A DNA stretch of 64,000 bases from Mariniphaga sp041684965. GTDB lineage: Bacteria > Bacteroidota > Bacteroidia > Bacteroidales > Prolixibacteraceae. Positions within the stretch are counted from its first letter, which is position 1, and the number at the start of each line of letters is the position of its first letter. Shown here piece after piece: positions 46,083 through 54,820 of the stretch. A model generated the notes under the pieces. The model was not told the DNA's origin. It saw only the letters and a list, made by a program, of their open reading frames with translations, and searched no databases. The translations under genes were made by a program, and so were the position numbers. The stretch spans positions 1-64,000 of the forward strand of contig JAWLGR010000015.1 in assembly GCA_041684965.1 (NCBI GenBank), given 5' to 3'.

Positions 46083-46481
46083 ATGGAAAGCAATATTAGC
46101 ATAACAGAACAAGATTACATTAAATTATGTGATCTGGTGAAGGTGGAAAAATTAAGGCACACCACCGAAATTAATAACCTCTCCTATCTGGGCGCAGAGA
46201 TAAAGCGTGCCAACCGCATCAGCGACAGCAAACAAGTTACTGACATAATAACCATGAATTCAGTCGTTGAGGTGGTCGACCTGGATACAGGACGGGAGAT
46301 GAGAGTAAAACTGGTCTACCCCAGGGAAGCCGATTTCAGAAAAGGGAATGTTTCCGTTCTGTCGATGTTTGGAAGCGCCTTATTGGGCTATAAAATTGGA
46401 AGTACGATATCGTATCAGGCTCCCGGGGGAATTAAAAAAGTAAAAATAAAGAATGTATTTCATCCTGAAACAGTTCATTAG
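46083..46481 (+). CDS. GreA/GreB-type elongation factor (Rnk-like)
   Basis: The 132-residue protein has a short N-terminal helical part and a C-terminal FKBP-like domain of the GreA/GreB superfamily. VVDLDTGREMRVKLVYPREADFRKGNVSVLSMFGSALLGYKIGSTI covers its key strands (about 60-110; core SVLSMFGSALLGYKIG). The short N-terminus lacks the full coiled coil with acidic tip that Gre factors use to stimulate transcript cleavage. It therefore resembles Rnk, which binds RNA polymerase without cleavage activity. It is divergent from MarR and likely controlled by it. Confidence 0.78.
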   Translation: MESNISITEQDYIKLCDLVKVEKLRHTTEINNLSYLGAEIKRANRISDSKQVTDIITMNSVVEVVDLDTGREMRVKLVYPREADFRKGNVSVLSMFGSALLGYKIGSTISYQAPGGIKKVKIKNVFHPETVH

Positions 46482-46503
46482 AATAATTTTAAATATCAAT
46501 AAA

Positions 46504-46620
46504 ATGGCTAAGAAACGATTTGCTCCAAAGGAAGCTCAAATGAGCCTAAAGGAGAAGCAGCACGAGAAAAAAATGAAAAAGCAGGAAGCACAGATCAAAA
46601 AACGCAAGAGAAAAGTTTAA
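46504..46620 (+). CDS. Small lysine-rich protein of unknown function (38 aa)
   Basis: An ATG at 46504 opens 38 codons ending with TAA at 46618-46620. The product begins MAKKRFAPKEAQ and continues as a Lys/Gln/Glu-rich helix ending KKRKRKV. It starts 22 nt after the Rnk-like gene and likely belongs to the same transcript. Very high net positive charge suggests nucleic-acid or ribosome association, by inference. No family is recognised. Confidence 0.5.
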   Translation: MAKKRFAPKEAQMSLKEKQHEKKMKKQEAQIKKRKRKV

Positions 46621-46716
46621 TTAAACTTTCATGTATTTGTCTGACCGGTTGTATCCATCTGGAAATACCGGAAAAAATATTTAAAAAAAGATTTGCATAA
46701 ATTACAAATCGGTGCA

Positions 46717-46752
46717 AAAAAAGCCGGGATATGAATATCCCGGCTTTTTTAT
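46717..46752. terminator. Bidirectional terminator between Rnk-like operon and clpX
   Basis: GCCGGGATAT (46723-46732) pairs with ATATCCCGGC (46735-46744), flanked by an A-run on the left and a T-run on the right, so it works in both directions. Confidence 0.88.
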
Positions 46753-46771
46753 GCACTTTTTATATTTTTTA

Positions 46772-48004
46772 TCAGCTGGCTTTTAATCTGCGAATAACTG
46801 ATCTTTCCATTTTGCTCTGGGCATATTCACGTGTAATTACAAGGTTGTCGATTTTTTCTGATGGCATTTCAAACATGGCATCGTTCATTATTGTTTCACA
46901 GATTGACCTCAATCCACGGGCACCCAATTTGAATTCGATGGCTTTTTCAACAATGTACTGAAGAGCATCCTCATCAAATTCAAGACTTATTTTGTCGAGT
47001 TTAAACAGCTTTTTATACTGTTTTATAACTGAATTTTTAGGTTCCGTAAGAATATTCCTGAGTGCCTTTTTATCCAGAGGATCAAGATGCACCAGAACGG
47101 GAAGCCGACCAATAATTTCGGGGATTAGTCCGAATGATTTAAGGTCTTGCGGAGCAATATACTGCAACAGGTTTTCACGTTCCAGACGATCAGCCTGTTT
47201 TGCGGCGCTGTAACCAATCACTTTAGTATTGAGCCGGTTGGCAATTTTTCGTTCGATACCGTCAAAAGCACCACCACAAATGAAAAGGATATTTTTGGTA
47301 TCAACAGGTATCAGTTTTTGTTCCGGATGTTTTCTTCCTCCCTGGGGTGGTACATTCACCACAGAACCCTCAAGCAGTTTAAGTAATCCCTGCTGAACAC
47401 CTTCACCAGACACATCGCGTGTTATAGAAGGGTTATCACTTTTACGTGCAATTTTATCAATCTCATCAATAAAAACAATTCCTCTTTCTGCTGCTTCAAC
47501 TACATAATCTGCGGCCTGCAGCAGCCTTGTTAGGATGCTTTCAATATCTTCACCTACATACCCAGCTTCAGTAAGAACAGTTGCATCAACTATAGTGAAA
47601 GGAACATGAAGCATTTTTGCAATTGTACGTGCAAGCAGAGTCTTACCGGTTCCGGTTTCCCCTACTAAAATAATATTTGACTTTTCAATTTCTGTTTCAT
47701 CTTTATCAAGAGGCTGGGTCAACCGCTTATAATGGTTGTAAACTGCAACAGAAATTATCTTCTTTGCCTCATCCTGACCAATAACGTATTGATCAACAAA
47801 TTCCTTTATTTGCTTTGGCTTAAGGAGCTGTACACCGGCCAAATCAAAAACATTATCTTTTTTAATTTCTTCCTGGATTATTGAAAATGCCTGCTCAGCA
47901 CAGCGATCACAAATATGCCCTTCAATTCCTGCAATTAAAAGATTAACTTCTTTTTTCTCCCGGCCACAAAAAGAGCATTTATCCATTCTGACTTTATTTA
48001 CCAT
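46772..48004 (-). CDS. clpX: ClpX, ATPase subunit of the ClpXP protease
   Basis: The 410-residue protein has the N-terminal zinc-binding domain with CSFCGREKKEVN and ICDRCAEQA (about 9-41), the Walker A GETGTGKTLLART (about 115-127), Walker B IVFIDEIDKIARK, the GYVG pore loop (AGYVGEDIES) and sensor residues. It unfolds substrates and feeds them to ClpP. An ATG at 47986 (MDKCSFCGREK) is an alternative start; I list the ATG 6 nt after clpP. The order tig-clpP-clpX on one strand is the conserved bacterial arrangement. Confidence 0.97.
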   Translation of the reverse strand: MVNKVRMDKCSFCGREKKEVNLLIAGIEGHICDRCAEQAFSIIQEEIKKDNVFDLAGVQLLKPKQIKEFVDQYVIGQDEAKKIISVAVYNHYKRLTQPLDKDETEIEKSNIILVGETGTGKTLLARTIAKMLHVPFTIVDATVLTEAGYVGEDIESILTRLLQAADYVVEAAERGIVFIDEIDKIARKSDNPSITRDVSGEGVQQGLLKLLEGSVVNVPPQGGRKHPEQKLIPVDTKNILFICGGAFDGIERKIANRLNTKVIGYSAAKQADRLERENLLQYIAPQDLKSFGLIPEIIGRLPVLVHLDPLDKKALRNILTEPKNSVIKQYKKLFKLDKISLEFDEDALQYIVEKAIEFKLGARGLRSICETIMNDAMFEMPSEKIDNLVITREYAQSKMERSVIRRLKAS

Positions 48005-48010
48005 TCTTTA

Positions 48011-48691
48011 TTATTTTGATTTTTGCCTGGACAAAATTTCATCAATCATGCCGTATTTCACAGCTTCTTCGGAAGTCATCCAATAATCACGATCTGCATC
48101 TTTTTCAACTTGTTTCACAGGTCTTCCAGAATGATCCGAGATAATATTATACAGTTCTTTTTTAATTTTCAATATTTCACGTGCAGTAATTTCAATATCG
48201 GACGCCTGTCCCTGCGCTCCGCCCATAGGTTGGTGAATCATAATCCGTGAATGTGTTAATGCAGAACGCTTTCCTTTCGCACCTGCAGTAAGCAGCACAG
48301 CTCCCATTGAGGCGGCCATACCGGTACAGATGGTAGCAACATCTGCTGAAATATACTGCATGGTGTCATATATACCCAACCCTGCATGCACATGTCCCCC
48401 GGGTGAATTAAGATAAATCTGAATATCTTTCGACGGATCGGTTGATTCAAGGAAAAGCAACTGTGCCTGAATAATGTTTGCTACAGTATCATCAATTGGA
48501 ACACCAAGGAATATAATACGGTCCATCATTAACCGGGAAAAAACATCCATTGATGCTATATTTAATTGCCTTTCCTCAATAATTGTAGGGGAAATATAAT
48601 TGCTGTAGGCGGAACTGTAACTTTCCAGTGTCAGGCTGCTGATGCCTGAATGTTTAACAGCATATTTTTTAAATTCATTGTTTTTATCCAT
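48011..48691 (-). CDS. clpP: ClpP protease subunit
   Basis: The 226-residue protease has the catalytic Ser in GMAASMGAVLL, His in IMIHQPMGG and Asp in DADRDYWMTSEEA. The longer N-terminus than E. coli ClpP (about 30 residues before the first conserved strand) is usual in Bacteroidota. It degrades substrates delivered by ClpX, whose gene follows after 6 nt. Confidence 0.97.
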   Translation of the reverse strand: MDKNNEFKKYAVKHSGISSLTLESYSSAYSNYISPTIIEERQLNIASMDVFSRLMMDRIIFLGVPIDDTVANIIQAQLLFLESTDPSKDIQIYLNSPGGHVHAGLGIYDTMQYISADVATICTGMAASMGAVLLTAGAKGKRSALTHSRIMIHQPMGGAQGQASDIEITAREILKIKKELYNIISDHSGRPVKQVEKDADRDYWMTSEEAVKYGMIDEILSRQKSK

Positions 48692-48755
48692 TTCTTCTTT
48701 TTTTTACCAATTAGCCGTAAAGTTACAAAAAAACCTGTTGAAAAATACAGGGATG

Positions 48756-50108
48756 TTATTGAGTCGTTTTTTCAAATTCTTCTCGTGAAACTTCTTTATT
48801 TTCTACCGAAATCTTATCCTTTACAACTTCAACCGTTTTATCCTCTAAAAGTTTAGCGTACAAACGTTCTTTTTCTTCGGGTTTTTCAAGAATCATCTTC
48901 GCAAACGATTCCAGTTGCTCATCGGGAGCATTATAAATTCCATACTGGCTGTATTGTGCCTGTGCCAGGTTTTTAGCCAATCCGAACGCTTCGGCATCTT
49001 CTACTTTCAAATCATTCTCTTTAATTAAAGCATCCTTAATGAGTTGCCAGCGTAAATCTTTCAAAAAGCCGTCAAAGTCATTCTCGATCTGTTCGTCTGT
49101 AACTTCCTTATTGCTCTCTTTTAACCAACGCTTAAGAAATTCTTCGGGCAGCTCAGGATTAAATTTATCAACAAGCTTATCCCGAACATCGGTTGCAAAC
49201 CTTCTGTCTGAAGAATGTTTCAGGTTTGCAGCAATTTCTTCTTTTAGCCTGTTTCTTAAATCTTCCTCCGTTTTAACATCCGTTTCTTCACCGTATATTT
49301 TTTTATACAACTCTTCATTCAACTCAGCTTTTTCATATCTGGTGATTTCTTTTACCAGGAATTTAAACGAACTGTCAAGATCATCGGCCTGCTCGTGGCT
49401 GATCTTTAATAAATGTCCTACTTCATGGCGATCCTGGTAGGCTGTTACAGGATTGAATACAATGCTTTCCTCTTTTTTCTTACCTATAAATTGATTTTTT
49501 ATTTCCTCGTCTTTAATCAGATCAACCGATAAAAGAACACTTTCAGCCCGTATTCCATTTTCCTTTTCCAGCCCTTGTTCGTCAAGCTCAACAAAATTGC
49601 CACGCACCAGTGCGTTTTCCACAACCTCTTCAATTTCGATGCTTTGTCCAAGCTGGGAAACAATCATTTCAACCTGCTGGTCAACCATTTCGTCAGTCAC
49701 CTTAATAGTAAGGTATTCAAGTTTATCGTTTTCATCAAGTACTACTTCCACATTTGGAGCCAGGGCTACATCAAAAGCAAATTCAAAATTTTCATCCTTA
49801 TCCCAATCGATTGGCTTCTGATGTTCGGTACTTGAAAGTGGTTCACCCAGTATACGCACTTTCTCATCCATTAAATAGCGTGTAAGGTTTTGTGAAAGCA
49901 TTTTATTAATTTCCTCTACAAGCAGTGCTTTACCAAATCGCTTCCTGATAAGTCCTATTGGTGCCTTTCCCGGTCTGAAACCTGGCACAGCAGATTTTTG
50001 ACGGTATTCTTTAAGCGTTTCCTCAACAGTTTTTTCGTAATCAGGTTTTTCAATTAAAACTTTGATTACAGCATTCACATTGCCGATATTTTCTCTGGTA
50101 ATATTCAT
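48756..50108 (-). CDS. tig: Trigger factor
   Basis: The 450-residue protein has a ribosome-binding N-domain with VPGFRPGKAPIGLIRKRFG (about 40-58), the position of the GFRxGKxP ribosome-binding motif. A middle domain with altered FKBP motifs and a long helical C-domain (about 260-440) follow. It is the first chaperone met by nascent chains. The gene is first in the tig-clpP-clpX order and lies downstream of tRNA-Leu on the same strand. Confidence 0.92.
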   Translation of the reverse strand: MNITRENIGNVNAVIKVLIEKPDYEKTVEETLKEYRQKSAVPGFRPGKAPIGLIRKRFGKALLVEEINKMLSQNLTRYLMDEKVRILGEPLSSTEHQKPIDWDKDENFEFAFDVALAPNVEVVLDENDKLEYLTIKVTDEMVDQQVEMIVSQLGQSIEIEEVVENALVRGNFVELDEQGLEKENGIRAESVLLSVDLIKDEEIKNQFIGKKKEESIVFNPVTAYQDRHEVGHLLKISHEQADDLDSSFKFLVKEITRYEKAELNEELYKKIYGEETDVKTEEDLRNRLKEEIAANLKHSSDRRFATDVRDKLVDKFNPELPEEFLKRWLKESNKEVTDEQIENDFDGFLKDLRWQLIKDALIKENDLKVEDAEAFGLAKNLAQAQYSQYGIYNAPDEQLESFAKMILEKPEEKERLYAKLLEDKTVEVVKDKISVENKEVSREEFEKTTQ

Positions 50109-50242
50109 CTTGTACTTAATTGTTAAATTTCCGGGTACTTAATAAAAACGAAAGCTATCTAATTATTAATTATTCATTAACCGGGGGCATACATCTGTTT
50201 TTTTCTGTTCAAAATTATTAAAAACTGAATAATGCCATACAT

Positions 50243-50286
50243 TAAAGCCACCGCCGGCAAATCCCTACGGGAAGGGCCGGCGGTGC
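50243..50286 (-). terminator. Strong hairpin after tRNA-Leu
   Basis: CACCGCCGGC (50249-50258) and GCCGGCGGTG (50276-50285) form a perfect 10-bp GC-rich stem. A smaller TCCC-TACG-GGGA-like hairpin is in the loop. Read on the minus strand it follows the tRNA; the T-run is weak (CTTTAAT). Confidence 0.65.
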
Positions 50287-50288
50287 TG

Positions 50289-50370
50289 TGCGGACGAAGG
50301 GACTCGAACCCCCACGCCATATGGCACCAGATCCTAAGTCTGGCGCGTCTACCAATTCCGCCACGTCCGC
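50289..50370 (-). tRNA. tRNA-Leu (anticodon TAG)
   Basis: On the minus strand the acceptor GCGGACG pairs with CGTCCGC. The anticodon stem-loop CCAGA-CTTAGGA-TCTGG shows anticodon TAG. A variable arm of about 12 nt and the T-loop GGTTCGAGTCC are present. The 3' CCA is not encoded. It lies between oxyR and tig. Confidence 0.95.
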
Positions 50371-50416
50371 GAAACAGGGCGCAAAGTTAATTAATTTATT
50401 TTTAATAAAAGCAAGT

Positions 50417-51358
50417 TTATTTCCACTCAACTATTGTTCCCCTGCTTTCATTTTGAAGCTCCTCTGGAAGGGCAGCCTTGATTTCACGCCAAAGAAGGTT
50501 AATCAGCTTGTGCTTTGCAAAATGTCGTGAATAAGCCAGACTTACTTCCCGCAATGGCTTGAGGTTACTGAATGAACGGACATTGTTAAGTCTGCTTTCA
50601 GACATACCTAATTTCGCCAGCTCTGGTATTAAGGTTATACCTCCTTCCCTATCCACAATATTCATTAAAGTTTCCAGAGAACCCGCCTCAAAATGAAATG
50701 GCAATTCACTGTCAACTGTTCCAAGGAACGAACAAAGATTAATAACCTGATCCCTGAAACAATGCCCGTCGCTGAGCAGCCAGATTTCAGGAATTGCTAT
50801 ATCTTTCAATGTAATGGCCTCTTTCCTGTGCAATTCATTTTCCGAATTGATGTAGACGAGCATTTCCTCATAGAACAGCGGTTTTTCAATAATTTTCTCT
50901 TCTTTCAGTGGTGTAACAAGAATTCCTACATCAATAAGATCTTTCTGTAAAAGTGTCACAATTTCTCCGGTAGTTTTTTCCACCACCTTTATATGTATAT
51001 TGGGATATAATTTTTTATACCGTCCAATAAAAACGGGCAACAAATACGGTGCAAGAGTCGGAATAATTCCGATGCGCAACATTCCGGATACTTCATGTTT
51101 GTGTTCTTTTACAATATTGTTTATCTCTTCTGATTCTTTCAGTGCTACCCTTGCCTGCTCAAGTACCCGCTGGCCCACATCGGTGGGAATAAGTGGTTGT
51201 TTACTGCGATCAAAAATTATAATTTCCAAATCCTCCTCCAGTTTCTTTATTTGCATTGAAAGGGTAGGTTGGGTTATGAAACAAGACTCAGCGGCTTTAC
51301 CAAAATGCCTGTAAGTATCCACCGCAACAATATATTCCAATTGAGTTAATGTAATCAT
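50417..51358 (-). CDS. oxyR: Hydrogen-peroxide sensor OxyR (LysR family)
   Basis: The 313-residue protein starts at the ATG at 51358; a TTG 21 nt upstream would overlap the palindrome and is less likely. The N-terminal HTH has LTQLEYIVAV and FITQPTLSMQIKKLEEDL (about 3-44). The sensor domain contains DGHCFRDQVINLC with Cys200 and Cys209, the two cysteines that form the peroxide-induced disulfide, with the same 9-residue spacing as in E. coli. It regulates catalase and peroxidase genes, none of which is next to it. A palindrome lies 10 nt upstream of the start. Confidence 0.93.
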   Translation of the reverse strand: MITLTQLEYIVAVDTYRHFGKAAESCFITQPTLSMQIKKLEEDLEIIIFDRSKQPLIPTDVGQRVLEQARVALKESEEINNIVKEHKHEVSGMLRIGIIPTLAPYLLPVFIGRYKKLYPNIHIKVVEKTTGEIVTLLQKDLIDVGILVTPLKEEKIIEKPLFYEEMLVYINSENELHRKEAITLKDIAIPEIWLLSDGHCFRDQVINLCSFLGTVDSELPFHFEAGSLETLMNIVDREGGITLIPELAKLGMSESRLNNVRSFSNLKPLREVSLAYSRHFAKHKLINLLWREIKAALPEELQNESRGTIVEWK

Positions 51359-51367
51359 TGGCGTATT

Positions 51368-51383
51368 ATTTTTGGCCAAAAAT
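51368..51383. promoter_or_regulatory. Perfect palindrome upstream of oxyR
   Basis: ATTTTTGGCCAAAAAT is a perfect 16-nt palindrome beginning 10 nt before the oxyR ATG. It could be an autoregulatory LysR-type site; LysR sites usually contain T-N11-A, and here T and A flank the GGCC centre. This is a prediction. Confidence 0.4.
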
Positions 51384-51534
51384 AGAAATTATCTATGGAT
51401 TATTAATATCAGGTTTGGATAATCGAAAAAAAGGAGGAAAATTTCCCTGCTAATTTTCCGTTTTTTTAACATGAATTAATTCACTCCAATTTTCTAATTG
51501 GCGGAAAAAAGTAATTTTGTGAAAAATTCAAGCA

Positions 51535-52329
51535 ATGAAAATTTTAGCATATGTATTCCTTCTATTTCTGGCAATTCAAATGATGGCTTGTGGTCCTTCT
51601 GATGAAGAAAAAGCAAGTACCAGATTAAAGCAGGCGCAGGCACTTTTAGCGAAAAACGATACCCTTTCTGCCCTTCGTCAACTCGACAGTATTGCTGTTT
51701 TGTTTCCAAAAGCCAATTATGCTGTAAATGCTTCTCAAAACCTGAAAAAGGAAATTCAATTCAACCTGCTTCATCAAAAAGAAGCACAGTTGGACTCCCT
51801 GCTTATAAAAATTGCCGGGCTTGAAAAACCCTTTCAAAAAGAAAAAACTGAATTTGACCGATATGCCCAGTACATTCATAAAAGGCAGAATTTTGAACGT
51901 GCATGGAACCGTTCATTTATTCAGGTTCATCTTGATGAGCGGGGTGAAATTTATCTTAGCAGTAATTATCATGGCAAAAACTGGTTAAACCACACTGCTC
52001 TTCGGGTGTATGATCAGGGAGACGATGCCAAAACAGAAGAAATACCCATTGAAAATGTTGACAATCACCGAAGTGATTTCATTGAAGCTAAATGGGAGAA
52101 GGTAAGTTACCGGAATGGGAAAGACAATGGTGTAATGGAATTTATTGCAAACAATTCAAATCGCAATCTTAAGGCGGTATTTTTAGGGAAAGAATACTAT
52201 TACATTATACTTGAAAGTTACGATAAACAGGCAGTTATTGATGCATTGGCACTTTCAAAAGCATTGGTACAAAAAAAGAAAATCGAATCTGAGATAAATG
52301 CCTTGAAGAGAACATTAAAAATTACATAA
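51535..52329 (+). CDS. Lipoprotein of unknown function
   Basis: The 264-residue product has a signal peptide ending in a lipobox (QMMACGPS; Cys19). A helical stretch (about 22-105) holds an ALRQLDSIAVLFPKANYA TPR-like pair, and a beta-rich C-terminal part (about 125-230) holds IQVHLDERGEIYLSSNYHG and a YYYIILESYD strand. It ends with a charged helix. I do not recognise the family. It is divergent from oxyR, and its stop codon overlaps the end of the convergent PPK-ArsC gene by 8 nt. Confidence 0.7.
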   Translation: MKILAYVFLLFLAIQMMACGPSDEEKASTRLKQAQALLAKNDTLSALRQLDSIAVLFPKANYAVNASQNLKKEIQFNLLHQKEAQLDSLLIKIAGLEKPFQKEKTEFDRYAQYIHKRQNFERAWNRSFIQVHLDERGEIYLSSNYHGKNWLNHTALRVYDQGDDAKTEEIPIENVDNHRSDFIEAKWEKVSYRNGKDNGVMEFIANNSNRNLKAVFLGKEYYYIILESYDKQAVIDALALSKALVQKKKIESEINALKRTLKIT

Positions 52330-54724
52330 TTTTCTCAACTTCCTCAGGAGGAATGGCCACAATAGCCTTGTCATTATTAACAACAATCGGACGCTGAATT
52401 AGCCGTGGGTTTTCAACCATAATTTTAATCCATTCTTCGTCAGAAAATTCTTTATCCTGATAATTATTCTTATACAAATTTTCCTGGGTGCGAATCAATT
52501 CAGCTGGTTTTTTTCCGGTTTTTCTTATAACGTCATTAAGTTCATGCCAGGCGATACCGTCAGTAATGTATTTCCTGATTTCCAGGCTATAACCTCTTTC
52601 TTCAAGGTATTTTAAACCTGCCCTACTTTTAGAACAGCGCGGGTTATGGTAAATTTTCATAACAATATGATGTTGCTTTTTTATAAAATTGTAAAAATCT
52701 TCCTGGGCTCTGAATATTGCGTCCAGGTTGCTTTTATTGTATTTATTCTGAAGCTGGGGATCGAGAATTCTGGCTTTGGTATTGTCCCTTAACTGAATAT
52801 TCAGCATTTCTTTTAATTCAAATCTGATCTCCGGATCATATACAGGACATGCAACTTCAAGCCGTCGGCTAAGATTTCGGGGCATCCAGTCAGCAGAAGA
52901 GATATACATTTTTTCCTCTCCATTGTTTCCAAATAAAAAGATACGTGAATGCTCGAGGTACTTATCTACGATACTTACAGCTTTTATATTTTCCCTGTAT
53001 TTTTTTTGATCAAGTTTTAAACCAAAAATTCCCCGTACAATCAAACTTATTTTTACTCCTGCTTTTGCTGCTTTATATAGTTTTGTCATCATACCCGGAT
53101 CAATTAAACTATTCATTTTTAATATCATCCTGGCGTCCTTTCCCTGTTTTGCGAGTTCAATTTCACGTTCTACATGCTTCATAAAAATATCGCGCATAAA
53201 AAACGGACTTACAACAAGGTGGTCATACCGGTTGTGCCGGTAATTTTGTTTAAAAAAAGTAAATACCATTTCCACTTCATCGGCTATGCGTGCATCGGCC
53301 GTAAGAATTCCATCGTCAGCATATACTCTGGCAGTTCCTTCATGAAAATTTCCAGTTCCTATGTATGCATAATTTCTATCTATATTATCTTCACTTCTTT
53401 TAACCCATGCAAGTTTACAATGCACCTTCATTCCTGGAATGCCATTGATAACATTGGCGCCTTCTTCCTGTAATTTATTCGACCACATTATATTGGCTTC
53501 CTCATCGAATCTGGCCTGAAGTTCAATAACTACAGTCACTTTTTTACCATTTCGCACAGCATTAAGCAGAGCATTTACTACGCGGGATGCAGGAGCTACA
53601 CGGTAAACAGTTATGCCAATTTCCTTCACCTGCGGATCAATGGCAGCTTCTCTGAGAAAATCAATGAGATGATTAAAGGTCTGGTATGGAAAGTGCAGCA
53701 TTACATCCTTGCTTCGGAGGACACGTAATATGCTTGTATGTAGCGGAAGATCCTTATGTCTGAATGGAGGGAGTTTTGTATAATAATGCCTTTTTTTTCC
53801 GATTTCAGGAAAATCCATAAAATCTTTATGATTATGGTATTTCCCACCCGGAACGGCATTTTCTTCGTTATCCAGCTTCATTTTTTTAATGATGAAATCC
53901 AGTAAATCCTGCGGAATTTCCCTGTCGTATATTAACCTGACCAATTTCCCCTTTTTACGTTTTTTGAGGCTGCTGCTCATTTTCTCAATGAAGCTCTTGG
54001 ATATATCATCATCAATATCCAGTTCAGCATCACGGGTGATTTTAATTGTAAAGGCCTCGTAAATATCGTAGTCGAAATAGAAAAAAAGATCGTCGAAACA
54101 ATACCGGATGACATCATCTAGCAACATCAAAAATGTTTGTTTTTTATCTTTGGGCAGAACCAGAAAACGTGGGACCGATCTACCGGGAATCCGGATTAAA
54201 GAATAAGCAATATCTGCAGGGTCTGATTTTTTCATCAGTTTAACAGCAAGGTAAACTGAGCGATCACGTAAATAAGGAAACTTATTTTTTTTGCTAAGCA
54301 TGATGGGAACAAGGTTTGGCAAAACCTTCTCATAAAAATACTTTTTAACAAAAATTCCCTGCTTATGATTTAGTTCCTTTTCATTAATGATAAAAATGTT
54401 ATTCTGATTTAATTCAACAAGAATGGTTTTCAATATCTGTTGTACTTTTTGTTGGTGCCCATAAACTATTTCGAGTATTTTGTCGTGAAGTTCGCGGGGG
54501 GTAAAATCGCCAAGCAGATTTTCTTCATCTTTACCCAGATCAACCATTCGTCTGACAGTGGCAACCCGTACCCTAAAAAATTCATCAAGGTTGTTTGAAA
54601 ATATTCCAATAAACCGAATGCGTTCAAACAAGGGAGTATTTGGGTCCTCAGCCTCCTGCAGCACTCTTTCATTGAAAGATAACCAGCTGATTTCCCTGTT
54701 TATAAAATGTTCATTTGAATACAT
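52322..54724 (-). CDS. ppk1: Polyphosphate kinase 1 fused to an ArsC/Spx-type domain
   Basis: Residues 1-688 form a normal-length PPK1: REISWLSFNERVLQEA (about 10-25), His435 in GMKVHCKLAW (the phosphohistidine), His592 in LEHSRIFLFG and the SSADWMPRNLSRRLEV block. PPK1 makes polyphosphate from ATP. Residues 689-800 form a complete ArsC/Spx-like thioredoxin-fold domain starting MKIYHNPRCSKSR with Cys697, the 'NPRCSKSR' redox site, and RLIQRPIVV near the end. No stop separates them: the KKQHHIV linker is read straight into the domain's own Met. The Arg that closes the arsenate site in E. coli ArsC (usually in GRPPE) is Ala/Ile here (VAIPPEEV), so arsenate reduction is doubtful. A single-base sequencing error cannot be excluded. 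Confidence 0.88.
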   Translation of the reverse strand: MYSNEHFINREISWLSFNERVLQEAEDPNTPLFERIRFIGIFSNNLDEFFRVRVATVRRMVDLGKDEENLLGDFTPRELHDKILEIVYGHQQKVQQILKTILVELNQNNIFIINEKELNHKQGIFVKKYFYEKVLPNLVPIMLSKKNKFPYLRDRSVYLAVKLMKKSDPADIAYSLIRIPGRSVPRFLVLPKDKKQTFLMLLDDVIRYCFDDLFFYFDYDIYEAFTIKITRDAELDIDDDISKSFIEKMSSSLKKRKKGKLVRLIYDREIPQDLLDFIIKKMKLDNEENAVPGGKYHNHKDFMDFPEIGKKRHYYTKLPPFRHKDLPLHTSILRVLRSKDVMLHFPYQTFNHLIDFLREAAIDPQVKEIGITVYRVAPASRVVNALLNAVRNGKKVTVVIELQARFDEEANIMWSNKLQEEGANVINGIPGMKVHCKLAWVKRSEDNIDRNYAYIGTGNFHEGTARVYADDGILTADARIADEVEMVFTFFKQNYRHNRYDHLVVSPFFMRDIFMKHVEREIELAKQGKDARMILKMNSLIDPGMMTKLYKAAKAGVKISLIVRGIFGLKLDQKKYRENIKAVSIVDKYLEHSRIFLFGNNGEEKMYISSADWMPRNLSRRLEVACPVYDPEIRFELKEMLNIQLRDNTKARILDPQLQNKYNKSNLDAIFRAQEDFYNFIKKQHHIVMKIYHNPRCSKSRAGLKYLEERGYSLEIRKYITDGIAWHELNDVIRKTGKKPAELIRTQENLYKNNYQDKEFSDEEWIKIMVENPRLIQRPIVVNNDKAIVAIPPEEVEKIM

Positions 54725-54734
54725 AAGATGAAAA

Positions 54735-54768
54735 TAAATGCGAGCTGCCTTATTTGCAGCTCATTTCA
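54735..54768 (-). terminator. Hairpin after prfB
   Basis: GAGCTGC (54742-54748) and GCAGCTC (54756-54762) form a perfect 7-bp stem with a 7-nt loop. On the minus strand it is followed by GCATTTATTTTC, a moderate T-rich tail. It lies about 55 nt after the prfB stop codon. Confidence 0.6.
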
Positions 54769-54820
54769 ATTAATTCTTAAAAATATAAAAAATATTTGAT
54801 GCGGTTGTTCAGTATAAGAG

